DNA of 64,000 nucleotides from Nakamurella alba (lineage in GTDB: Bacteria; Actinomycetota; Actinomycetes; Mycobacteriales; Nakamurellaceae), in the NCBI RefSeq assembly GCF_009707545.1, contig NZ_WLYK01000001.1, positions 124,001 through 188,000 on the forward strand, in the 5' to 3' direction. Numbering within the stretch: position 1 is the first letter of the stretch; the number at the start of each line of letters is the position of its first letter. Position numbers and translations under genes: made by a program. The notes below the pieces were generated by a model, which was given only the letters and a program-made list of their open reading frames with translations, searched no databases and was not told where the DNA came from. Below, piece by piece: positions 25,488 to 34,419 of the stretch.

Positions 25488-26471
25488 ATGAAAGCGTTCG
25501 TCGTCGAGCACCTCACCGGCCCGGCCGGGGGAACCGTCAGGGACGTCCCGGAGCCGGTCGGTGCACACCCGTGGGCCCGTGGCGAACGCCTCCTGGTCGA
25601 CGTCCGGGCTGCGGGCGTGTCCTTCCCGGACCTGCTGCAGAGCCGTGGTGAGTACCAGCACGGGATGCCCGTGCCGTACGTCGCCGGTGGCGAGATCGCC
25701 GGCGTGGTGCTGGAGGCGGCGGAGGGCAGCCGCTTCTCGCCCGGGGACCGGGTGGCCGGCGTGACGGTGTGGGGCGGTTTGGCCGAGAGAGCCGTGGTGA
25801 TACCGCATTTTGCCGCCCGGATCCCGGACCATTTCTCCTGGGCGCAGGGTGCGGCGTTCGTGCTGAACTATTCCACCGCGTGGTTCGCCCTGTACCGGGT
25901 CGGCGCCCGCGCCGGCGAGACTGTGGTGGTGCAGGGCGCATCGGGCGGTGTGGGCACGGCGACCGTTCAGGTTGCCCGCGCGCTGGGGATGGTGCCGATC
26001 GCCGTGGTGTCCGACGACCGCAAGGAGGCGGCGGTCCGGACGGCCGGGGCTCAGCTGGTGATCCGGCCGGAGCCCGGCTGGCACTCGGTCGTCCGCGAAC
26101 TCACCGGCGGTGTCGGGGCCGACATCGTGGTGGATCCCGTCGGCGGTGATCGGTTCACCGACTCGCTGCGGTGCCTCGGGGTCGGCGGCCGGTTGGCCGT
26201 CGTCGGTTTCGCCGGTGGCGGGATCCCGACGGTGCGGGCGAATCGCCTGCTGCTGCGGGATCTCTCGGTGGTCGGCGTGGCGCTGGCCCCGTACCTCGAG
26301 CGCTACCCGGCCGTGGCGGGGGAGATGATCATGGCCCTGGAGGACCTGGCGGAGCGGGGCGAGATCCGACCGTTGGTCGGTCACGAGCTGCCCTTGTCCG
26401 CGGGAGCCGAGGCGCTGGCCCTGTTGGACCGCCGGGAGGCCGTCGGCAAGGTCGTGGTCGGCGTCCGCTGA
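25488..26471 (+). CDS. NADPH:quinone oxidoreductase-like medium-chain reductase
   Basis: This 327-aa zinc-independent MDR protein is of the quinone-oxidoreductase branch. The N-terminal GroES-like half holds GVSFPDLLQSRGEYQ and PYVAGGEIAGVVLE; the Rossmann half has VVVQGASGGVGTATVQVARALG and DIVVDPVGGDRFTDSLRCLG. No structural-zinc cysteine cluster is present. It starts 12 bases after the PucR gene. It is paralogous to 28521-29507 along its whole length. Likely roles are reduction of an enoyl-CoA or enone intermediate with NADPH. Confidence 0.9.
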   Translation: MKAFVVEHLTGPAGGTVRDVPEPVGAHPWARGERLLVDVRAAGVSFPDLLQSRGEYQHGMPVPYVAGGEIAGVVLEAAEGSRFSPGDRVAGVTVWGGLAERAVVIPHFAARIPDHFSWAQGAAFVLNYSTAWFALYRVGARAGETVVVQGASGGVGTATVQVARALGMVPIAVVSDDRKEAAVRTAGAQLVIRPEPGWHSVVRELTGGVGADIVVDPVGGDRFTDSLRCLGVGGRLAVVGFAGGGIPTVRANRLLLRDLSVVGVALAPYLERYPAVAGEMIMALEDLAERGEIRPLVGHELPLSAGAEALALLDRREAVGKVVVGVR

Positions 26472-26499
26472 GCACGCCCGCGGCGATCCGCATGCCGGG

Positions 26500-27294
26500 T
26501 CAGAGCAGGAGGACGCCACCGTCGACCGGCAGACTCACGCCGGTGACGTAGGCGGCGCCGTCGCCGGCGAGGAAGCAGACCACCGCCGCGATGTCGGACA
26601 CGTCGCCGATCCGGCCGAGGGGGATCCGGGCATCGATGATCTTCCGCCGGTAGTTCTCGCTGTAGTTCGCGGTCGCCTCGGTGAGGAACACGCCGGGCAG
26701 GATGGCGTTGACCCGGATCCCACGGGCGCCGAACTGGGCGGCCAGATCCCGGGTCAGTCCGAGTACCGCGGCCTTGCTCGCCGAGTAGCCGGCGGCCGGC
26801 ATCTTCGCCGTCGTCACCGCCATCACGCTCGAGATGTTCACGATCGCGCTGCCCGGTGGCATGACCCTGGCAGCGGCCTGCACCATCCAGTAGGTCCCGA
26901 AGAGGTTGACGTCGACCACGGACCGGAAGTGTTCCGGTGGGTCCTCGGTGGCCGGGTGGTATTCGCCGCCGACTCCTGCGTTGTTGACCAGGATGTCGAC
27001 CCCGCCGAGATCGGAGACCGCCCGTTCGACCAGGCGGTCGCAGTCGCCGATCACCGTCACGTCGGTCGGCACGGCCACCACCCGCCGCCCCAGCGCACGG
27101 ATCCGGTCCGCGGTCTGCTCCAACAGATCGGGTCGCCGCGCGCCGATCGCGATGTCGGCACCACTCTGGGCGAGTCCGATCGCGGTCGCGACACCGAGAC
27201 CACTGGACGCGCCGGTGATCACCGCGACCTTCCCCGCCAGGGAGAACCGCTCCAGTACGGGGACGGTGATCGGCTCCTGCGCGACATCTGCCAT
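26500..27294 (-). CDS. Short-chain dehydrogenase/reductase
   Basis: This 264-aa classical SDR has the cofactor motif TGASSGLG near residues 28-35, NNAG near 107, the catalytic Ser in VNISSVMAV and Tyr/Lys in AGYSASKAA. The C-terminal VTGVSLPVDGG is typical of FabG-like enzymes. It is convergent with the MDR gene (28 bases between stops) and divergent from the kinase gene. A role in oxidising or reducing a hydroxyacyl or keto intermediate is likely, but the substrate is not readable. Confidence 0.92.
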   Translation of the reverse strand: MADVAQEPITVPVLERFSLAGKVAVITGASSGLGVATAIGLAQSGADIAIGARRPDLLEQTADRIRALGRRVVAVPTDVTVIGDCDRLVERAVSDLGGVDILVNNAGVGGEYHPATEDPPEHFRSVVDVNLFGTYWMVQAAARVMPPGSAIVNISSVMAVTTAKMPAAGYSASKAAVLGLTRDLAAQFGARGIRVNAILPGVFLTEATANYSENYRRKIIDARIPLGRIGDVSDIAAVVCFLAGDGAAYVTGVSLPVDGGVLLL

Positions 27295-27416
27295 GTGACA
27301 TCGGTACCACCACCGAGGCGCAGGTCCGCGGCTGTGTCACCGGCACGGTGTGGGTCGCCACACCGGCGCAGCCCGGCAGGTTTGCCCGTCGGCCCGCGGA
27401 CCCGGACGGTGGGACG

Positions 27417-28481
27417 GTGAGCGATGCCGATCTCGACATGGTGACCGCGCGGGCGGCCGCGGCCGCGGCGCGCCGTTGGTCAGGAGCGATCGTCGGCGAC
27501 CTCCGGCCGCTCCCGGGCGGTGTGTCGAGTCTGACTTATGCCGCCCGTCTCACGGTGGACGGCATCGACCGCAGCATCGTGGTGAAGATGGCGCCGCCCG
27601 GCTTTCCGCCGGTGCGCAACCGCGACGTGCTGCGGCAGGCGCGGGTCCTCGACCAGCTGGCCGTGACCGGTGCGCTGCCGGTGCCTGCCGTGCTGTTCCA
27701 CGACGATGGCAACCCACCGATGTTCGGCATGGAGTTCGCCGAGGGCCAGTCCTACGAACCGCTTCTCGATGTCTCCCAGGCGCCACCCGAGCCGGGGGTG
27801 GTCCGGGCGCGGGCCTTCGCGGCGGCCAGGGCACTGGGACGCCTGCACGCGGCCGACCCGGCCGTGGTGAGCCCGGCGGGGGAGCCCACACTGTCGATCG
27901 CCGACGAACTCTCCCGGTGGTCGGCACTCCTGGGCACCGTGCCGCCGGACATCGCACCCGGCCGGGACGACCTGCAGAACCGGCTCGCCGGTCGACTGCC
28001 GGACGCGATCCCGTCGACGCTGCTGCACGGCGACTACCGCTTGGCGAACATGCTCTTCAACGGTCCGGACCTCACCGCCGTCATCGACTGGGAGATCTGG
28101 TCGATCGGTGACCCGCGGACGGACCTGGCGTGGTTGCTGATGCATTCCGACCCGGCTCACCGGTTCCACCGCACCCGGCCGCCGGCCGATCGGTGGGCAG
28201 GCACCGGTATGCCCGCGGCGGACGAGACACTGTCGGCCTACCTGACCGAGCATCCCTTGGCCGAGATCTCCGACCTTCGGTGGTTTCTCGCCTATTGTCA
28301 CTACAAGACGGCCTCCACCATCGCCGTTTTCGTCAAACGCAACCGCCGGCGGGAGGTGCCGGAGGCGAAGCTGGTCGTCGCGGACGAGGTGTTGGCCGGC
28401 GTGGTCCGCCGGGGTCTCGAGATCCTGGACGGTGCGGTCGATCCGCTCGGACCGGTCGGTGCGCCGCACACGATGGGTTGA
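27417..28481 (+). CDS. APH-family small-molecule kinase (acyl-CoA dehydrogenase-associated)
   Basis: This 354-aa kinase is of the aminoglycoside-phosphotransferase fold. LPGGVSSLTYAARL is the nucleotide loop, IVVKMAPPG the ATP lysine, STLLHGDYRLANMLF (near residue 202) the catalytic loop and AVIDWEIWSIGDP the metal-binding loop. The family is the one found beside acyl-CoA dehydrogenases and fused to them in ACAD10/ACAD11, where hydroxyacyl-CoAs are phosphorylated before elimination. I chose GTG 27417; the frame is open 23 codons further upstream. Unlike the two kinases in region 4 it has no small helical partner next to it. Confidence 0.88.
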   Translation: MSDADLDMVTARAAAAAARRWSGAIVGDLRPLPGGVSSLTYAARLTVDGIDRSIVVKMAPPGFPPVRNRDVLRQARVLDQLAVTGALPVPAVLFHDDGNPPMFGMEFAEGQSYEPLLDVSQAPPEPGVVRARAFAAARALGRLHAADPAVVSPAGEPTLSIADELSRWSALLGTVPPDIAPGRDDLQNRLAGRLPDAIPSTLLHGDYRLANMLFNGPDLTAVIDWEIWSIGDPRTDLAWLLMHSDPAHRFHRTRPPADRWAGTGMPAADETLSAYLTEHPLAEISDLRWFLAYCHYKTASTIAVFVKRNRRREVPEAKLVVADEVLAGVVRRGLEILDGAVDPLGPVGAPHTMG

Positions 28482-28520
28482 CAGGGACGACCGCATCCGG
28501 CGCAACGGATTGCGGGGAGG

Positions 28521-29507
28521 TCAGTCCCGCACGCGGACGACGACCTTTCCGGTGGCCGCGCGTTCCTCCAGTGAGCGCATCGCCGCGCCCGCTTCGTCGA
28601 ACGGGAAGACCCGGCCCACCCGTGGCGATATCCGGCCCGCTGCAGCCAGTCCCTCGACGGCGTCCGAGACGGTGCGCAGGGTGCCCGGGTACTCGGTCTC
28701 CATGTTGTCCATGGTGATGCCGGTGACGGTCAGGTTGCGGTGCAGCAGCCGGTTCACCTTCACGGTCGGGATGCTGCCACCGGTGAAGCCCACGACGACC
28801 AACCGGCCACCCTGCCGGAGCGAGCGCAGCGAGTCGGTGAACCTGTCCCCGCCGACCGGGTCGATCACCACATGGACCCCGCGCCCCCCGGTCAGGTCCT
28901 TCACGTCCTGCAGCCACGGCCCGTCCGACCTGACGACCTCGTGCGCACCCGAAGCCTTGGCAACAGCGGCCTTCTCGTCGGAGGACACCACGGCGATCGC
29001 GGTGACGCCGAAGACGTCGGCCAGGTCGAGCGCGGCGGTGCCGACCCCGCCGGCCGCTCCCTGGACCAGCACGATCTCGCCGGGCTGCGCGGCCGCCCGG
29101 TGGTAGGCGTACCAAGCCGTCGAGTAGTTCATGTAGAGCGAGGCGCCCTGCTCGAACGTCAGGGAGTCGGGCAGCTTGACCGTGTACTCGGGCAGCGCGA
29201 GCGTCCGCTCGGCGAGGCCGCCGTGCCAGACGATGCCGCCCACCCGGTCGCCGGTCGCGAACCGGGAACCGGACGGGGCCTCGAGCACCACCCCGGCAAC
29301 CTCGCTGCCGGCGACATACGGTACAGGGACGCCGTTCTGGTACAGACCGCGGGTCTGCAGCGGGTCGATGAACGACAGGCCGACCGCGTGCACCTCGACC
29401 AGCAGCCGCTCACCCACCGCGCGCGGGTGGGCACCCAACGGTTCCGGGAGGTCGGTCAACCGGACGGTCTCGGGGCCGGTGAGTTCCTCGACCAGAACGG
29501 CTCTCAT
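28521..29507 (-). CDS. NADPH:quinone oxidoreductase-like medium-chain reductase (paralogue)
   Basis: This 328-aa MDR protein is closely similar to the product of 25488-26471: VGLSFIDPLQTRGLYQNGVPVPYVAGSEVAGVVLE, VLVQGAAGGVGTAALDLA and VVIDPVGGDRFTDSLRSL. No zinc ligands are seen. It is convergent with the kinase gene (39 bases between stops) and is transcribed in the same direction as the MaoC gene upstream, 57 bases away. Likely an NADPH-dependent double-bond reductase on a CoA ester. Confidence 0.9.
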   Translation of the reverse strand: MRAVLVEELTGPETVRLTDLPEPLGAHPRAVGERLLVEVHAVGLSFIDPLQTRGLYQNGVPVPYVAGSEVAGVVLEAPSGSRFATGDRVGGIVWHGGLAERTLALPEYTVKLPDSLTFEQGASLYMNYSTAWYAYHRAAAQPGEIVLVQGAAGGVGTAALDLADVFGVTAIAVVSSDEKAAVAKASGAHEVVRSDGPWLQDVKDLTGGRGVHVVIDPVGGDRFTDSLRSLRQGGRLVVVGFTGGSIPTVKVNRLLHRNLTVTGITMDNMETEYPGTLRTVSDAVEGLAAAGRISPRVGRVFPFDEAGAAMRSLEERAATGKVVVRVRD

Positions 29508-29564
29508 GATGCGGGTGCTCCTTGCTCGGTCGGACGGGGGTGGTGCCGGGATGTGCCTGGATGT

Positions 29565-30017
29565 TCAGCGAAAGTATGCGACGAGCGCGTCGGCGACGCA
29601 GGCCGGCCGCTCCCTGCCCTCGATCTCGAATCGCTGCCGGATGGTGAACCGGGTGCCGCCGTCGAGCGGCGCGGCGCGGACCAGGGTCGCCGACATCCGC
29701 ACCCGCGACCCGACCGTGACCGGCGCGGTGAAGCGCACCCGGTCGAAGCCGTAGTTGAGTCCCAGCCGGTGACCGCGGACCTCGAAGATCTCGTACAGGA
29801 ACTTCGGTCCCAGGGCGAGGGTGTAGAGGCCGTGCGCGATGGTGCCACCCAGTCCTGCCTCGATCCCGCGACCGGGATCCAGGTGGATGGCCTCGAAGTC
29901 GTCGGTGGCGTGGGCGAAGGCCGTGATGAGGCTCTGGTCGACCGTGTGCCACCCGCTGGTGCCCAGTTCCTGGCCCAGCAGGTCCTCCAGATCCTGGACG
30001 CCGTCCACGATTCTCAT
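29565..30017 (-). CDS. MaoC-like (R)-specific enoyl-CoA hydratase
   Basis: This 150-aa single hot-dog domain has the hydratase-2 segment ATDDFEAIHLDPGRGIEAGLGGTIAHGLYTL. The catalytic Asp and His are present; the Asn seen in many relatives is Glu here. Length is normal for PhaJ/MaoC proteins. It hydrates a trans-2-enoyl-CoA. It is the first gene of a two-gene unit with the MDR downstream. The 207 bases between it and the divergent acyl-CoA dehydrogenase hold no promoter I could define with confidence. Confidence 0.9.
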   Translation of the reverse strand: MRIVDGVQDLEDLLGQELGTSGWHTVDQSLITAFAHATDDFEAIHLDPGRGIEAGLGGTIAHGLYTLALGPKFLYEIFEVRGHRLGLNYGFDRVRFTAPVTVGSRVRMSATLVRAAPLDGGTRFTIRQRFEIEGRERPACVADALVAYFR

Positions 30018-30224
30018 CTCGCGATCCCATCACGATCCTGTCCGGCGGCCGCACGGCGTCAGAGAAGGCGGTGGAGGAATCAACACCCGCCGGCGTAGAC
30101 GGGTCCCCGGCGTCAGCGGACCGGCCCTAGCGTTCGCGGACATCGGCGCCCGTCGGACCCGCCGCGGCCCGGACGTCGCGGCGACGACATCACCGGCGCC
30201 CCCACCGACGAACTGGAGACCACC

Positions 30225-31460
30225 GTGGACTGGTCGATACCGACCGACGTCACCGCGTTCCTCGCGGAGCTCGACGCCTTCATCGAACGGGAGATCGCGC
30301 CGCTCGAGGCCGCGCATCCCGAGTTCTTCGACCACCGCAGGGAATTCAGCCGGACCGACTGGGAGCGTGACGGGTTCCCCGCCAAGGCCTGGCGCGAACT
30401 GCTGCTGGAGATGCGCCGCCGCTCGGACCGCGCCGGCTTCTTCCGCTACGGGCTGCCGGCCGAACTGGGAGGCCGCGGCGGCACCAACCTCGCCATGGCG
30501 GTCATCCGGGAGCATCTGTTGACCAAGGGGTCCGGCCTGCACTTCCCGCACGCCGACGAACACTCGGTGGTGGCGAACCTGCCGCTCGCGCTGGTGCTGC
30601 ACCACTACGGCACCGCCGAACAGAAGGAGGCGCTGCTCGAGCCGTTGATCTCGGGCGAGATCGAGATCGCCTTCGGGCTCACCGAACCCGGGCACGGCAG
30701 CGACGCCACCTTCCTGGAGACGACCGCCGTCCGCGACGGGTCGGACTGGATCATCAACGGCGCCAAGCGGTTCAACAGCCTGGTCGACTGCTCGTCGGTC
30801 GACGTGGTCTTCGCCAGGACCGGCGGCACCACCGGGAAGGCCGACGGGATCACCGCCTTCCTGGTGCCGACCGACGCCGAGGGCTTCTCGGTCCCGTACA
30901 ACCACTGGACCTTCAACATGCCCAGCGACCACTCGGAGGTGCACCTCAAGGACGTCCGGGTGCCGGCCTCGGCCGTGCTCGGCGAGGTCGGCCGCGGGCT
31001 CGACTGCGCCCAGCTGTTCGTCCACGAGAACCGGATCCGGCAGGCGGCCTCGTCTCTCGGTGCTGCTCAGTACTGCATCGACCGCAGCGTCGAGTACGCC
31101 CAGGAACGGGTTGTCTTCGGAAAGCCGCTGCGCGATCACCAGGGTATTCAGTGGCAGCTCGTCGAGCTGCAGACCGAGGCGGAGCTGGTGCGCAACACCA
31201 TCCACCGGACAGCGTCCATGATGGACGGTCTCGGCCGGACCGAGGTGTCGGACAAGGTGGCGATGGTGAACTTCCGCAGCAACCGGTTGGCCTGCGACGC
31301 GGCCGACCGGGCGATCCAGATCCACGGCGGGGTCGGGTACACCCGGCACAAGCAGTTCGAGCACATCTACCGGCACCACCGCCGCTACCGGATCACGGAG
31401 GGCACCGACGAGCTGCAGCTGCGCCGGATCGCCTCGCGGATGTTCGACTTCAGCCGGTGA
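30225..31460 (+). CDS. Acyl-CoA dehydrogenase
   Basis: This 411-aa FAD enzyme oxidises an acyl-CoA to the 2-enoyl-CoA. FAD/substrate blocks are IAFGLTEPGHGSDATFLETTA, GAKRFNSLVDCSSVDVVFARTGG, the FGKPLRDHQGIQWQLVE helix and the C-terminal QIHGGVGYTRHKQFEHIYRHHRRYRITEGTDELQLRRIA. The long N-terminal region is like that of FadE enzymes with branched or bulky substrates. GTG at 30225 has GGAGA 8 bases upstream. The 3' end overlaps the convergent TetR gene by 11 bases. Confidence 0.93.
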   Translation: MDWSIPTDVTAFLAELDAFIEREIAPLEAAHPEFFDHRREFSRTDWERDGFPAKAWRELLLEMRRRSDRAGFFRYGLPAELGGRGGTNLAMAVIREHLLTKGSGLHFPHADEHSVVANLPLALVLHHYGTAEQKEALLEPLISGEIEIAFGLTEPGHGSDATFLETTAVRDGSDWIINGAKRFNSLVDCSSVDVVFARTGGTTGKADGITAFLVPTDAEGFSVPYNHWTFNMPSDHSEVHLKDVRVPASAVLGEVGRGLDCAQLFVHENRIRQAASSLGAAQYCIDRSVEYAQERVVFGKPLRDHQGIQWQLVELQTEAELVRNTIHRTASMMDGLGRTEVSDKVAMVNFRSNRLACDAADRAIQIHGGVGYTRHKQFEHIYRHHRRYRITEGTDELQLRRIASRMFDFSR

Positions 31461-32028
31461 GGCCGGGACCGTCCAGCCCGGACCACACGAACGAGACCAG
31501 CCGGTCCGCCGGGTCGCCGAGTCGGACCACGGCAGCGGGCCAGAAGGCCACCGAGAACGCCGTCCCCAGCACTGCCTGGGTGAGCACGGCGATCTCCTGC
31601 GGGTCGCGGCCCGGGGCCGCCGCTGCCACCACCGCCTCCCACCGCCCGATGTAGGCGCGGCGTCGGCGGGTGAACGTCTGCCGCCAGGGGTCGACCAGGT
31701 TCCGGTCCTCGCGCTGGTAGATGTTGACCAGCTGCCGCCGGCGGACGGCGTAGTCGACGTGGTGGCGCAGCAGGGTTTCCAGGCGAAGTCGAGGGGCCTG
31801 GGGTGGGCCGTCGTTCACCTCGCCGGTGGCGCCGGTCGCGCGATCCAGCTCGTCGATCGCCTCGTCGAACAGGGCGGCAAGGATTTCGTCCTTACCGGTG
31901 AAGTGCCGGTAGATGGCCGGGCCGGAAAGGCCCGCCCGGCGGCCGATCTCGTCCACCCCGGCACCGCCGAACCCCTTCTCGAAGAAGACCTCGGCGGCGG
32001 CGTCGAGGATCCTCCGGTCCCTGGGCAT
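31450..32028 (-). CDS. TetR-family repressor
   Basis: This 192-aa protein has an N-terminal TetR HTH (ILDAAAEVFFEKGFGGAGVDEIGRRAGLSGPAIYRHFTGKDEILAAL) and a C-terminal ligand domain like those of KstR2/FadR-type regulators. ATG 32028 gives the standard distance to the HTH. In the 91 bases to the divergent LuxR gene there is an imperfect inverted repeat AACGAACGTT at 32053-32062, a possible operator. It probably senses an acyl-CoA of the pathway. Confidence 0.9.
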   Translation of the reverse strand: MPRDRRILDAAAEVFFEKGFGGAGVDEIGRRAGLSGPAIYRHFTGKDEILAALFDEAIDELDRATGATGEVNDGPPQAPRLRLETLLRHHVDYAVRRRQLVNIYQREDRNLVDPWRQTFTRRRRAYIGRWEAVVAAAAPGRDPQEIAVLTQAVLGTAFSVAFWPAAVVRLGDPADRLVSFVWSGLDGPGLTG

Positions 32029-32119
32029 CCGCCCACGGTAGCACCAGCTGTGAACGAACGTTATCGTGAGGGCGCCGCGACCTGCGGACCACCCAGCGAT
32101 CGAACTCGAGGAAGAGGCG

Positions 32120-33316
32120 GTGACCACCCGCGTGTCGACACCGGGCCAGGGGGCGTCGGGGGACGACCGGATCGGCCTGCGCCGGGCCGACCTGCTGCGT
32201 GCACGGGGGTCCGGGCTGCTGCAGATGACTCGCGACCTCGGGGTCGACGACACCGAGATCGACCCGGGCTCGGCCACCGGTCTGCGCCGGTTGGACGGAC
32301 AGCTGGCGATCCTCGGCGGACGGCTGCGGGAGCAGCTCGCCTCGGCCACCGAGGGCGCCGACTGGCAGCGACTGGCCAGGTCCAGCCATGCCCTCAGCGA
32401 GGTGCACACGGTCCGCTACGGCATTCACGAGTTCCTGTCCGCGGAACGGTTGCGGCGGCTGGCGAGACTCGAGCGCGGGCTGGAGAAGCTGCGCCGCGTC
32501 CAGGATCCGGAGGAGCTGCTCGCCCAGGTCTGCCAGGCGGTCGCCGAGTGCTGCGGGTTCGACCGGGTGATGCTGTCCCGGGTGGACGGGTCGGTCTGGC
32601 GACCGTTCCGCAGCTTCGGGGTGACCGAACGTGCTGCCGACGAGCGGTTCCGCGAGTGGATCGCCGGCATCCCCGAGATGCGCTTCGACCACCGGACCGT
32701 CGAGTCGGAGATCGTCCGCAGGCGCGGGCCGGCGATCGTCGACGACTCCGACCCGCGGATCTCCACCGCCCTGGTCGAGCTGTCCGGTACCTCCTCCTAC
32801 GTGGTCGCGCCGCTGATCCCCGAGGACAAGGTGGTCGGGTTCTTGCATGCCGACCGGGAGAACGATGCCGTGGTCCCGCTGGACCGCGACGTGCTGGCCG
32901 CCTTCGCCCGCTCCTTCGACCACATCTTCGAGCGCGCGGTCCTGCTGCAGCGGTTGGCCGAGCAACGGGACCGGGTGCGGGCGGCCATGCAATCGGTGGA
33001 CGCGGCACTCGAAGAACTGGCCCACGGCGAAATCGAACTGTCCACCCGGGCACCGGGTCCCATGCTCGTGAGCTCGAGGCTCGTCCCGCTGCAGGGTGGT
33101 TCCGGGTTCGGCACCATTCTCACCAAACGGGAGGTCGAGGTGCTGTCGCTGATGGCCACCGGCGCCTCGAACGACCGGATCGGGGAGGCGCTGGTCATCG
33201 CCGGCGGCACGGTGAAGTCCCACGTGAAGCAGATCCTGCGCAAGCTCCGGGTGGAGAACCGGGCCGAGGCGATCGCGCTCTACCTGCGGGAGACCATCGG
33301 GCGGGGACGCACATGA
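32120..33316 (+). CDS. GAF-LuxR transcriptional regulator
   Basis: This 398-aa regulator has a GAF-like sensory domain at about 128-278 (DPEELLAQVCQAVAECCGFDRVMLSRV, then SSYVVAPLIPEDKVVGFLHAD) and a C-terminal LuxR HTH at about 334-392 (LTKREVEVLSLMATGASNDRIGEALVIAGGTVKSHVKQILRKL). I chose GTG 32120 because GAGGAAGAGG lies just upstream; the frame extends to 32066. Regulators of this layout often control catabolic operons. The following MDR-ECH-ligase genes are on the same strand. Confidence 0.88.
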   Translation: MTTRVSTPGQGASGDDRIGLRRADLLRARGSGLLQMTRDLGVDDTEIDPGSATGLRRLDGQLAILGGRLREQLASATEGADWQRLARSSHALSEVHTVRYGIHEFLSAERLRRLARLERGLEKLRRVQDPEELLAQVCQAVAECCGFDRVMLSRVDGSVWRPFRSFGVTERAADERFREWIAGIPEMRFDHRTVESEIVRRRGPAIVDDSDPRISTALVELSGTSSYVVAPLIPEDKVVGFLHADRENDAVVPLDRDVLAAFARSFDHIFERAVLLQRLAEQRDRVRAAMQSVDAALEELAHGEIELSTRAPGPMLVSSRLVPLQGGSGFGTILTKREVEVLSLMATGASNDRIGEALVIAGGTVKSHVKQILRKLRVENRAEAIALYLRETIGRGRT

Positions 33317-33374
33317 AGGTCGCCGGACATCCGTCAGGCCGAACCCGGCTGCCTGCCCCGTCAAGGAGAGTTCC

Positions 33375-34355
33375 ATGAGAGCAGCAGTTCTCACCGCGTA
33401 CGGTGAACCCGGCGTGCTGGACGTCCGCGAGACCGACGATCCGCGGCCCGGTCCCGGTGAGGTGCTGGTGGAGCTGCGGGCCGGCGCGCTGAACTGGCAC
33501 GACGTGCTGGTGCGGCGGGGGCAGTACCGATCGCCGTTGCCGCACGTCCCGGGTTCGGACGGGGCCGGCGTCCGGGTCGACACCGGGCAGGAGGTGGTGG
33601 TGCTGCCGTCGTTGCACTGGGGACCGCGGACGGCCGCACCCGGTCCGGGGTGGGAGATCCTGGGTGACCGCCGGTGGGGGACCCACGCGGAGCGGGTGGT
33701 GGTGCCGGCGGACTGCGTGGCGCCGAAACCTGCCGGCTGGACCTGGACCCAGGCGGCGGCGCTGCCGCTGGTGGGCCTGACCACCTACCGGGCGCTGTTC
33801 ACCCGGGGACGGCTCGTCGCCGGTGAACGGTTGCTGGTGCTGGGTGCGGGCGGTGGCGTCGCCACCATGGCGGTGCTGCTCGCGGCGGCGGCCGGTGCCT
33901 CGGTGACAGTGACTTCGTCGTCCGCCGCGAAGATCGACCAGGCGGTGGCCCTGGGCGCGGAGGGCGGGGTGCTGTACACCGACCCGGACTGGGTGCGGGC
34001 GGCCAGATCCCGGACACCGGACGGCGGGGGCTACGACCTGGTGCTCGACGCCGTCGGCAGCTGGGCGGACTCCGTGGCGGCGCTACGGCCGGGGGGTCGC
34101 CTGGTCGTCCTGGGTGCCTCCCGGGCGGAGACCGCGACCCTGTCGCTGCGGCCGTACTACTTCGGGCAGTACGACCTGCTCGGCACCACCATGGGCAGCC
34201 CGGCCGACTTCGCCGGGCTGCTGGACATGATCGACCGGCACCGGGTGCCGCCGCCGCCGGTCAGCAAAGTGTTCGACATCGCCGACATCGTCACGGCGCA
34301 CGAGTACCTCGAGACCGGGAGCGGTTTCGGAAAGGTCGTCCTGCACATCGGCTGA
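33375..34355 (+). CDS. Alcohol dehydrogenase-like medium-chain reductase
   Basis: This 326-aa MDR protein has GALNWHDVLVRRGQYRSPLPHVPGSDGAGV in the GroES-like part, LLVLGAGGGVATMAVLLAAAAG as the nucleotide-binding turn and GYDLVLDAVGSWADSVAALRPGGRLVVLG. It differs clearly from the two paralogous reductases in this region. No catalytic-zinc set is visible. AGGAGAG precedes the ATG. It is 58 bases downstream of the LuxR gene and 64 bases upstream of an enoyl-CoA hydratase gene, probably in one unit. Confidence 0.9.
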   Translation: MRAAVLTAYGEPGVLDVRETDDPRPGPGEVLVELRAGALNWHDVLVRRGQYRSPLPHVPGSDGAGVRVDTGQEVVVLPSLHWGPRTAAPGPGWEILGDRRWGTHAERVVVPADCVAPKPAGWTWTQAAALPLVGLTTYRALFTRGRLVAGERLLVLGAGGGVATMAVLLAAAAGASVTVTSSSAAKIDQAVALGAEGGVLYTDPDWVRAARSRTPDGGGYDLVLDAVGSWADSVAALRPGGRLVVLGASRAETATLSLRPYYFGQYDLLGTTMGSPADFAGLLDMIDRHRVPPPPVSKVFDIADIVTAHEYLETGSGFGKVVLHIG

Positions 34356-34419
34356 CCGCCACCGGCGACGGGAGACACCGCTCCGGTCCGCACTCATCAC
34401 CCACCATCAGGAGAGCAAC

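Noticed and set aside
32053-32062. AACGAACGTT as the TetR operator
   Set aside because: The palindrome has only 4-base arms and occurs once, too weak to list as a separate feature.
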